NCBI RefSeq assembly: GCF_014174155.1
Contig: NZ_JABEQM010000003.1
Span: forward strand, 1 to 64,000
DNA from: Gluconacetobacter tumulisoli
GTDB lineage: Bacteria > Pseudomonadota > Alphaproteobacteria > Acetobacterales > Acetobacteraceae
Direction: 5' to 3'
DNA length: 64,000 bases
Under the pieces are notes generated by a model, which was given only the letters and a program-made list of their open reading frames with translations, was not told where the DNA came from and did not search any database. Made by a program: the position numbers and the translations under genes. This document shows positions 43,855-51,355 of the stretch, piece by piece (positions within the stretch are counted from its first letter, which is position 1; each line of letters opens with the position of its first letter).

Positions 43855-44610
43855 ATGAGCAACCAGCCGTATCGTACCGCTCTGGTCACCGGGGCGTCGT
43901 CTGGAATCGGTGCGGCAATCGTCGGGCGCCTGCGGGAAGCCGGGATCGAGGTGCATGCCGTTGCTCGCGACAAGGACCGGCTGGCGCGGCTGGCCGATGA
44001 GACGGGCTGCATCCCCCATGCCATGAGCGTGTCCGATCGTGATGCCATGGCTGCACTTTCCAGCTCGATCGACATCGATATTCTGGTCAATAACGCTGGC
44101 CAATCCCGCACGGGCAATATCGTCAACACGACTGCGGACGACATCGACGCCCTGGTCGACGTGAATCTGCGCGCCGTCCTGCAACTGACGCACCTGGTCG
44201 TCCCGGGCATGATCCGGCGCGATCGCGGCCATGTCATCAATATCAGCTCGATCGCCGGCCATTACGCGTTTGCCGGTGGCAACACGATTTACCATGCGAC
44301 GAAGGCCGGCGTGCATTCGCTGTCGCAGCAACTGCGGTGCGATCTTTATGGGTCGCACGTGCGCGTTACCGAAATTTCTCCGGCGCGGGTGGAGACTGAA
44401 GTCTTCGGTCGATTGATCGGTGACATGGAAGAGGCAAAGCGCAGGTTTTTCGACGAGTACGAGTCCCTTCTTCCGGTGGACATCGCCAATTCGGTTGCCT
44501 TTGCGGTGCTGGCGCCGCAGCGCATGAACGTCAGCTTCATGGAAGTGCTGCCGACCATGCAGGTGGTCGGTGGTCTCAACTTCGCGAAGAAATCAGCTGA
44601 TCCGGCGTGA
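43855..44610 (+). CDS. SDR family oxidoreductase of the carboxylase operon
   Basis: Classical SDR of 251 aa: TGASSGIG, NNAGQSRTG, SSIAGHYAF and YHATK. It resembles the serine/3-hydroxy acid dehydrogenase branch (YdfG-like), which oxidises hydroxy acids. Its stop overlaps the accB start by four bases (GTGA), so it is translationally coupled to the biotin carrier. In the cluster it probably oxidises or reduces an intermediate of the same pathway. Confidence 0.87.
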   Translation: MSNQPYRTALVTGASSGIGAAIVGRLREAGIEVHAVARDKDRLARLADETGCIPHAMSVSDRDAMAALSSSIDIDILVNNAGQSRTGNIVNTTADDIDALVDVNLRAVLQLTHLVVPGMIRRDRGHVINISSIAGHYAFAGGNTIYHATKAGVHSLSQQLRCDLYGSHVRVTEISPARVETEVFGRLIGDMEEAKRRFFDEYESLLPVDIANSVAFAVLAPQRMNVSFMEVLPTMQVVGGLNFAKKSADPA

Positions 44611-45050
44611 CGCCAGTGGACATCCTGCGTCTCAAACGCCTGATCGATCTCTTCGCGCATGCTCCAATCAACGAACTGGAGATCGAGGAAGGCGGCCAAC
44701 TGATCAGGATAAGCCGTGGAAAGGCAGACGGCTCCGCGCCGATCGTCGTGAACCGGCCAGTGGATCGGGCGGGGGCGATCATCCCGGAACAGCCGGCTGC
44801 CGCACCGGCGGAAGACACACGAATCATCACGGCCCCCACCTATGGCGTTTTCCATCTTTCTCCGTCACCGGGGACGCCTCCCTATGTGAAGGTCGGGCAG
44901 GACATAGAGGCCGGCCAGCAGGTGGGGATTGTCGAGGCAATGAAGGTATTCAATGCGGTCAAGGCAACGCTGTCGGGTCGGATCGTGGATATCCTGGTTC
45001 AGGATGGCGCGGAAGTGGAGGCAGGCTTGCCCCTGTTTCGTCTGAAATGA
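44607..45050 (+). CDS. accB: Biotin carboxyl carrier protein AccB-like
   Basis: Protein of 147 aa, GTG start. The N-terminal AccB region (IDLFAHAPINELEIEEGG) is followed by a Pro/Ala linker and the biotinyl domain with EAMKVFN, biotin acceptor K113. It carries carboxybiotin between carboxylase and carboxyltransferase. Its genes-only neighbours are accC and pxp-type carboxyltransferase genes, and no accA/accD is seen, so it likely serves a dedicated carboxylase, not fatty acid synthesis. Confidence 0.9.
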   Translation: MTPVDILRLKRLIDLFAHAPINELEIEEGGQLIRISRGKADGSAPIVVNRPVDRAGAIIPEQPAAAPAEDTRIITAPTYGVFHLSPSPGTPPYVKVGQDIEAGQQVGIVEAMKVFNAVKATLSGRIVDILVQDGAEVEAGLPLFRLK

Positions 45051-46414
45051 GCGACAGGAAGCGTTTCGACAGGGTCCTGATTGCCAATCGCGGCGAAATC
45101 GCCCTGCGTATCCAGCGCGCGTGCCGGCAGCTCGGGCTGGAAACGGTCGCAGTTCATTCGGAGGCGGACGCCGAGAGCCGCCATGTGCGCGAGGCGGATG
45201 TCGCTTTATGCATCGGCCCCGCGCCCGCGGGCCGGAGCTACCTGGACACCGATGCGCTGCTGCTGGCTGCCAGGGTTACCGGGGCGTCGGCCATTCATCC
45301 GGGATATGGATTTTTGTCCGAAAATGCCGATTTCGCAGACGCCGTCGAAGCCGCGGGCCTGACGTTCATCGGTCCGACCGGCGCGTCCATTCGCCTGATG
45401 GGGGACAAGATCACGGCGAAGCGCGCCATGCGGGATGCGGGCGTTCCCTGTGTGCCGGGGTCTGACGGACCGTTGCCCGCTTCGATGGACGAGGTTCAGG
45501 CCCTGGCCGCGGAGGTCGGCTTTCCGGTGATCGTGAAGGCATCGGGCGGGGGCGGTGGACGCGGCATGCGCGTCGTGTGGGACGCCAAGGACCTTGCCGA
45601 GGCCGTGACGCTGACGGCGAAGGAGGCGCAGCAGGCTTTCGGCAATCCCACCCTCTACCTCGAGCGCTTCATGCAGAAGCCGCGTCACATCGAGATCCAG
45701 GTACTCTGCGACACCCACGGAACGGCCTTGTGGCTGGGGGCGCGCGACTGTTCGCTTCAGAGGCGCCACCAGAAAGTGCTGGAAGAGGCGCCCGCGCCTG
45801 GAATCCCACCTGCCGTCATTGCCCAGATTGGTGCCCGGTGTGCCGAGGCCTGCCGCAAGATCGGATATCGCGGCGCCGGGACGTTCGAGTTCCTGTACGA
45901 GGACGGTATTTTCGCGTTTATCGAGATGAATACGCGCGTGCAGGTGGAACATCCGATCACCGAAGCGACGACCGGCATCGATATCGTCTGCGCGCAGTTG
46001 AAGATCGCGCAAGGCGAGGCGCTGGCGATCAGGCAGGAGGAAATCGTCACCCACGGTCATGCGATCGAGTGCCGGATCAACGCCGAGGACCCGTTTTCGT
46101 TCATGCCGTCGCCGGGGACGATCTCGCGCTGGGATCTGCCGGGTGGCCCGGGGATCAGGGTCGATACGCATGTTGTCGACGGTTATACGGTCCAGCCCTA
46201 TTACGATTCGCTGATCGGCAAAATCATCGGCCACGGCGCGTCGCGGGAGGAGGCTATCGCCCGCCTTCGCGTCGCGCTGGCGGAGATGCGCGTGGAGGGC
46301 GTTTCCACCAATCTGCGCCTGCATCAGGATGTGCTGGCAGATCCCCGCTTCCAGGAGGGGGGCGTCGACATTCATTATCTCGAGCGATGGCTGGCGGAAA
46401 GGACGACGTCGTGA
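45047..46414 (+). CDS. accC: Biotin carboxylase AccC-like
   Basis: Protein of 455 aa with the three biotin carboxylase regions: N-terminal RVLIANRGEIALRIQRAC, the ATP-grasp glycine loop KASGGGGGRGMR, and EMNTRVQVEHPITE with catalytic residues. It uses ATP and bicarbonate to carboxylate biotin on AccB. It overlaps accB and the next gene by four bases each, with ATGA and GTGA junctions. Confidence 0.92.
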   Translation: MSDRKRFDRVLIANRGEIALRIQRACRQLGLETVAVHSEADAESRHVREADVALCIGPAPAGRSYLDTDALLLAARVTGASAIHPGYGFLSENADFADAVEAAGLTFIGPTGASIRLMGDKITAKRAMRDAGVPCVPGSDGPLPASMDEVQALAAEVGFPVIVKASGGGGGRGMRVVWDAKDLAEAVTLTAKEAQQAFGNPTLYLERFMQKPRHIEIQVLCDTHGTALWLGARDCSLQRRHQKVLEEAPAPGIPPAVIAQIGARCAEACRKIGYRGAGTFEFLYEDGIFAFIEMNTRVQVEHPITEATTGIDIVCAQLKIAQGEALAIRQEEIVTHGHAIECRINAEDPFSFMPSPGTISRWDLPGGPGIRVDTHVVDGYTVQPYYDSLIGKIIGHGASREEAIARLRVALAEMRVEGVSTNLRLHQDVLADPRFQEGGVDIHYLERWLAERTTS

Positions 46415-46872
46415 CCGGACCATCGAAAGTGATTCCCGACCTGGATACGCTCCCGGACATAGAGGAAATCGGCCAGATCGCGACGTGGCTGGCCGAGGCG
46501 GGAGTGGAGTCCGTGGAACTCTCAAGCTGCGTGGGCGGCCGGTTGCGGATCTCCGTCGCGCCAGTGTCGCTGCCGGTGGGGCAGGGCGTGATCGCGCAGC
46601 CGGTGCCGCAACCCGCGGCGGTCGAACTGGTTGCCGCGAAGGCACCGTTCTTCGGGCGGCTATGCCTGGTGCGTCCACCCGGCGAAGACGCGTTCGCGCC
46701 TGTTGGATCGACTGTCCATAAGGGCGATATCGTGGCACTTCTGACCCTTGAAACCCTTCAGGTTCCGGTCACGGCGCCCGTTGACGGCGAGATCGTGGAA
46801 ATTGTCGGGCGAGCGGGCGACCTGGTCGGATATGGCGCCGAAATCTTGAAGATCAGACCCGGGGGCGTTTAG
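46411..46872 (+). CDS. AccB paralogue lacking the biotinyl lysine
   Basis: Protein of 153 aa, GTG start overlapping accC. Along its length it resembles AccB: an N-terminal region (TWLAEAGVESVELSSCVGG), a proline-rich linker and a lipoyl-like beta domain (VGSTVHKGDIVALL, then APVDGEIVEIVGRAGDLVGYG). Where AccB has EAMK, this reads TLET, with T115 in place of the biotinyl lysine. So it cannot be biotinylated and is likely a structural or assembly subunit. Last gene of the operon before a strong terminator. Confidence 0.75.
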   Translation: MTGPSKVIPDLDTLPDIEEIGQIATWLAEAGVESVELSSCVGGRLRISVAPVSLPVGQGVIAQPVPQPAAVELVAAKAPFFGRLCLVRPPGEDAFAPVGSTVHKGDIVALLTLETLQVPVTAPVDGEIVEIVGRAGDLVGYGAEILKIRPGGV

Positions 46873-46898
46873 CCGGGGAACGGATCCCGGCGGGCAGA

Positions 46899-46931
46899 GC
46901 CGGGGGAAGTACCTCTTCCCCCGGCGCTTTT
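46899..46931 (+). terminator. Strong terminator of the SDR-accB-accC operon
   Basis: GCCGGGGGAAG/CTTCCCCCGGC (46899-46909 and 46915-46925), an 11-bp perfect stem with loop TACCT, followed by GCTTTTCGG. It lies 26 bases past the last stop and six before the converging aminotransferase stop. Confidence 0.8.
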
Positions 46932-46936
46932 CGGTC

Positions 46937-48139
46937 TTACGTCAACGAAGACACGAATTCGGCGATACGCCGGCAACCCTCGCGCAGGGTGTCCGTATCC
47001 GTCGCATATGAAATGCGGAAGAAGGGGCTCATCCCGTAGGCCGCTCCCTGCACGGTCGCGACCTGTTGCTCTTCCAGAAGCGCCATGACGAAGTCGGTGT
47101 CGCTCTCGATCCGGCGACCGCCCTTCGTGGTCTTTCCCAGGCAGGCGCCGATTTCGGGATAGACATAGAAGGCCCCTTGCGGCGTGTGGCATCGCAGGCC
47201 GGGAATCGCGTTCAGAAGGCCGACGACGAGGTCGCGCCGCGCCTGATACTCCTGCGCCCGGTCATTGAGATAGTCCTGCGGCCCTTCAAGTGCCGCGATG
47301 GCGGCGGCCTGGGCGATGGTGTTGATGCCGCTGGTGGCCTGGCCCTGCATATTGTTCATGGCGGCGATCAGTTCCCTTGGGCCGCCACAGAAGCCCACGC
47401 GCCATCCGGTCATGGCATAGGCTTTGGACACGCCGTTGACCGTCAGGACCCGATCCTTCAGGCGCGGCTCGATTTCCGCCAGCGTGCAGAATTCAAAATC
47501 ATCGTAGATGAGGTGCTCATAGATATCGTCCGTCAGGATCCACACATGAGGATGTTTCATCATGACAGCCGCGATGTCCTCCAGATCCTTGCGGGGGCAG
47601 CAGGCGCCCGTCGGATTGTTGGGGAAATTCAGCACCAGCCATTTGGTCTTCGGCGTGATCGCCGCCTCCAGGTCCCTGGCCGACAGGCGGAAATCATTGC
47701 CGGCAGGGCAGGGCACCTGCACGATGCGGGCGCCACCCAATCGGGCGATGTCGGCATAGCTGATCCAGTACGGCGTCGGCAGCACCACCTCGTCACCCGG
47801 ATTGCAGGTGGCCATCATGGCATTGTAGATGATCTGCTTCGCGCCATTCGCGACCAGGATTTCGTCCAATCCGTAATGAAGGTTGTTATCCCGCTGGAAC
47901 TTGGCCTGGACCGCCTTCTTCAGGGCCGGCTTGCCGTCCTGGGGCGGGTATTTGGTATCCCCGCCACGCGCGGCGACGATGGCCGCCTCGACGACGTGGC
48001 CAGGGGTCGGGAAGTCGGGTTCCCCCGACGAAAGGCTGACGATCTTCATGCCTTGTGCCTTGAGCGCAGACGCCTTGTCCGTCATGGCTGCGGAAGCGGA
48101 GATCGCAATCCCGTTCAGTCGGTCTGCAAAGCCAGGCAT
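46937..48139 (-). CDS. Class I aminotransferase, aspartate-type
   Basis: Protein of 400 aa. It has the aspartate aminotransferase layout: GEPDFPTPGHV, NGAKQIIYNA, NFPNNPTGACCPR, the PLP lysine in VNGVSKAYAMTGWRVGF and the terminal R in FFRISYATD. It moves amino groups between aspartate or other amino acids and 2-oxoacids. GGAG nine bases upstream supports this ATG. It is divergent from the ammonia-lyase gene; the gap of 239 bases holds AT-rich promoter sequence. Confidence 0.9.
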   Translation of the reverse strand: MPGFADRLNGIAISASAAMTDKASALKAQGMKIVSLSSGEPDFPTPGHVVEAAIVAARGGDTKYPPQDGKPALKKAVQAKFQRDNNLHYGLDEILVANGAKQIIYNAMMATCNPGDEVVLPTPYWISYADIARLGGARIVQVPCPAGNDFRLSARDLEAAITPKTKWLVLNFPNNPTGACCPRKDLEDIAAVMMKHPHVWILTDDIYEHLIYDDFEFCTLAEIEPRLKDRVLTVNGVSKAYAMTGWRVGFCGGPRELIAAMNNMQGQATSGINTIAQAAAIAALEGPQDYLNDRAQEYQARRDLVVGLLNAIPGLRCHTPQGAFYVYPEIGACLGKTTKGGRRIESDTDFVMALLEEQQVATVQGAAYGMSPFFRISYATDTDTLREGCRRIAEFVSSLT

Positions 48140-48378
48140 CGATGGTTTCTCCAGTCTCGATAGCACGATATTATCTGGGTTTGGCTTAACCTAGATCGTT
48201 TCGTATTCGCTTAGATACCGACGAAAATAGTCTGGCCCCATACAACAATTATATGGAGGTGGAGGACGGCCTTAATATTACAGTACAGAGACGGTCGGGG
48301 CGGCGTTGGTCGGCGATACGGACCAGTCGAAAGCCGGCTCGACGTCGATCGTCCCATTTTCTGATCCCAGGATTCACA

Positions 48379-49878
48379 ATGGCCGACATGATGCAGGGTA
48401 GTGACGTCAGCGATCGCCTGTCCTCCGGCCTCGCCGAAGGGGCGACGGATGGAAAGGCGTGTCGGCCAAGCTGTCGGGTCGAGCGTGATCTCCTGGGAAA
48501 AGTCGAGATTCCCGCCGATGCCCTCTGGGGCGTGCATACCCAGCGGGCAATCGAGAATTTTCGGGTCAGCGGTACGCCGATCGGGGCATTCGAAGAGCTC
48601 GTCCAGGCGCTGGTGATCGTCAAGCAGGCGGCTGCACGCGCAAATCGCGCGCTGGGGTATCTGGATGCCGAGCGTGCAACCGCCATCGAGGCGGCGTGTA
48701 TCGAGATATTGAACGATGGACGCTACCGCGACCATTTCGTCGTGGATGCCATGCAGGGTGGGGCGGGAACATCCACCAACATGAATGCGAACGAGGTCAT
48801 CGCGAACGTCGCGCTCGAGATTTCCGGCAGGTCACGGGGCGATTATGCTGCCCTGCATCCCAACGACCACGTCAACATGGCGCAGTCGACCAATGATGCC
48901 TATCCGACCGCGCTCAGGCTGGCGGCGCTCCTTGCCGTCGACCCCCTGGTCACCGCCCTGACCGGGCTTGTGGCGGGCCTGGGCGCCAAGGCGACGGCGT
49001 TCGCTTCCATCCTCAAGGTCGGTCGTACTCAGCTGCGTGACGCCGTGCCGATGACACTGGGCCAGGAGTTCGGCGCGTTCAAAAGCGCGATCGAGGCGGA
49101 AATCCGAAGCCTGAGGGACCAGTCGGCCGCATTTCTCCAGGTCAATCTCGGGGGGACGGCTATTGGTACCGGGCTGAATACCGATCCACGTTACAGGCGG
49201 GTGGTCACGGCCGAACTGGCCCGATTGACCGGCCGTCCCATCGTTTCTGCCCCGGATCTTATCGATGCAACGTCCGACGTTGGGGCTTTCACGCTGTTTT
49301 CCGGGACGTTGAAAAGGCTGGCCCTCAAACTGTCCAAGATTTCGAGCGACCTGAGATTGCTGTCGAGCGGACCGCGTGCCGGACTGGGCGAGATCGTGCT
49401 GCCCGCGGTTCAGGCCGGGTCTTCGATCATGCCCGGCAAGGTCAATCCGGTTATACCCGAAATGGTGAATCAGGTAGCCTATCTCGTCGCCGGTCATGAC
49501 GTGACGATCACGATGTGCGCGGATGGCGGGCAGCTTCAGCTTAACCCGTTCGAGCCGATGATCGGCTATTGTCTTCTGTCTTCAATGAAACTGCTGACAT
49601 CTGCTGTCGATACACTTCAGTCGCGCTGTATTTCGGGAATCGAGGCTGATATCGACAGGTGCAGGTATTTGTCCGAAAACAGTATCGGCGCGGTGACGGC
49701 GCTTGTGCCGGTGCTCGGGTACGATATCTGTTCGACGCTGGCCAAGCGAGCGCTTGTGGAACACAGGAAGATCACTGACCTGGTGCGCGAAGAAGATCTT
49801 CTGTCCCAGGAAAGACTTATGGAAATCCTGCGGCATGAGGCACTGACCCAACCCAATCTCGGCGGACATGTCGGCTGA
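48379..49878 (+). CDS. aspA: Aspartate ammonia-lyase (fumarase/aspartase family)
   Basis: Protein of 499 aa with the superfamily signature GSSIMPGKVNP (near residue 353), plus GGAGTSTNMNANEV and HPNDHVNMAQSTND. These fit aspartase, which splits aspartate into fumarate and ammonia, better than class II fumarase; the C-terminal region (SRCISGIEADIDRC) agrees. An N-terminal extension of about 30 residues precedes the normal start of the fold. AGGA eight bases upstream supports this ATG. It converges on the LysR gene. Confidence 0.85.
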   Translation: MADMMQGSDVSDRLSSGLAEGATDGKACRPSCRVERDLLGKVEIPADALWGVHTQRAIENFRVSGTPIGAFEELVQALVIVKQAAARANRALGYLDAERATAIEAACIEILNDGRYRDHFVVDAMQGGAGTSTNMNANEVIANVALEISGRSRGDYAALHPNDHVNMAQSTNDAYPTALRLAALLAVDPLVTALTGLVAGLGAKATAFASILKVGRTQLRDAVPMTLGQEFGAFKSAIEAEIRSLRDQSAAFLQVNLGGTAIGTGLNTDPRYRRVVTAELARLTGRPIVSAPDLIDATSDVGAFTLFSGTLKRLALKLSKISSDLRLLSSGPRAGLGEIVLPAVQAGSSIMPGKVNPVIPEMVNQVAYLVAGHDVTITMCADGGQLQLNPFEPMIGYCLLSSMKLLTSAVDTLQSRCISGIEADIDRCRYLSENSIGAVTALVPVLGYDICSTLAKRALVEHRKITDLVREEDLLSQERLMEILRHEALTQPNLGGHVG

Positions 49879-49886
49879 ACGGGCCG

Positions 49887-50834
49887 CTAGGACGCCTGCG
49901 TTCCCGGCCAGTTCCGTGAGGTCGCCATTGCCCTGGCCAAATCGATCAGATGTTCCCGGACCGCCACCGAGGCTTCGGTTTCGGGAACCGTTTCGGGAAT
50001 ACAGAGAGACACATCTTCCTGGATCACCGGGTTGCGCAAAGGATAAATTCTGGATTTATCCGGCACGACAATTCGGCTGGCGACGGACCATGGAAGAATC
50101 GTGCTGCCGATGCCTTCGGCTATTGATTCCTGCAACGTGAGCAGAGCTTCGATCTCCGCAACGATATTGGGCTTGAGCTGCTTGCGCAGGAACGCCATGT
50201 CAATGCGATGTCGGACGAAATTATGCTTGGGGGGAACCAGAAGAGGAATGTCGACGATGTCCGCCAGTTGAACCGCGCCTGCCGAATCTTGGGGAAATTC
50301 CAGAGATATGGGGGCAAGAAGAAAGAAGTCTTCCTTCATCAACGGTGTGAAAATGACCCCCTTGATCGGACCGGCGCCATGAATGACGGCCATATCCAGG
50401 CGGCCGGTCATGATCAGTTCACTGTATATATCGTCAAAGCTCTCGGTTAAATGGAGAGTGATCCCGGGAAGGCGCGACCGCACGCGCTGCAGCAGGTCGA
50501 CGGAGAGTGTCGACCCGGCACTGTATGGCGAAAGACCGACCGATACCTTGCCAACAAGCGGCCCGACGCCGGCGCCGATTTCGACCATGGCCCTGTCGAG
50601 CTGCTTGATCAGGATCTGCGCATGCCGATACAATTCCAGGCCGGCCGTCGTCGGGGTGACCCCACTCTTGCTTCTGATGACGAGCTTCTGCTTGAAGGCA
50701 CTTTCAAGCGCTGCCAATTGCTGACTGAGTGCGGGCTGGGCAATATTGAGGAGATCGGCGGCACGCGAGATGCTGCCGAGGTCTATTATTTTTACAAATG
50801 CCTGCAGCCGCCTTATGTCCAACTGAAGCTCCAT
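49887..50834 (-). CDS. LysR family transcriptional regulator (Nac-like)
   Basis: Protein of 315 aa. The LysR helix-turn-helix is at the front (FVKIIDLGSISRAADLLNIA, then QPALSQQLAALE) and a substrate-binding co-inducer domain follows. The sequence is close to nitrogen-assimilation (Nac/Cbl) type regulators. It converges on aspA with an eight-base gap. A perfect palindrome lies 19 bases upstream of the start and may be its own site. It could control aspA, the aminotransferase and the pxp/acc genes. Confidence 0.88.
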   Translation of the reverse strand: MELQLDIRRLQAFVKIIDLGSISRAADLLNIAQPALSQQLAALESAFKQKLVIRSKSGVTPTTAGLELYRHAQILIKQLDRAMVEIGAGVGPLVGKVSVGLSPYSAGSTLSVDLLQRVRSRLPGITLHLTESFDDIYSELIMTGRLDMAVIHGAGPIKGVIFTPLMKEDFFLLAPISLEFPQDSAGAVQLADIVDIPLLVPPKHNFVRHRIDMAFLRKQLKPNIVAEIEALLTLQESIAEGIGSTILPWSVASRIVVPDKSRIYPLRNPVIQEDVSLCIPETVPETEASVAVREHLIDLARAMATSRNWPGTQAS

Positions 50835-50852
50835 CTTGCCGCAAGGGGGTAT

Positions 50853-50869
50853 TGCCTAGATAATAGGCA
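50853..50869. promoter_or_regulatory. Palindrome upstream of the LysR gene
   Basis: TGCCTA-N5-TAGGCA, 6-bp perfect arms in a 17-base site, with the T-N11-A layout typical of LysR targets. It sits 19 bases before the LysR start and suggests self-regulation. Confidence 0.5.
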
Positions 50870-51355
50870 CTTCCACTCAATTCGTCAATGAATGAGCGGC
50901 TGGACGTGCCGGCCTCAAAGCCGACCCATGATGGTCTGCTGCGGTCCGGGTCGTGGCTCTCCTGCTGGAATATCCCTTGGGCCGGAAAGGTCGGCCGTCC
51001 CTTCGGGGCCGACCAGGTCAGTGATGTCGGGGCGGGATGCGTGTGGATCGCTGTGTCGCTGCATGGCGATATTCGATACGGGAGACGTAACTTTTCGACT
51101 TCGTAATATCAAGGGCGTGGTGCCGACGTTTCCATGGGATTTCCCGGGTGTCCCCCTCCGAGCCATACAATTTAATTATGCTGCCATATTCCCGAATGTA
51201 GCGTAATTTGTAACGAAGCAGTCGATAATTCTGTCCTGGATTTTCCGCAATCGAAAGCATTGCCGGAGCGGCGAGATCGTGCCGTCGGCAGAGGACTGAA
51301 CGTATCGTTCCATCTCGGGATCATTCCTGAGTCAATACAGGTGAAGAGGACGAAA
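50870..51355. other. Gene-free stretch before the second TonB receptor
   Basis: Nothing recognised on either strand. The last part (51160-51300) is AT-richer (AATTTAATTATG, CGTAATTTG) and probably holds the TonB receptor promoter. No Fur-box-like repeat was found by eye. Confidence 0.4.
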
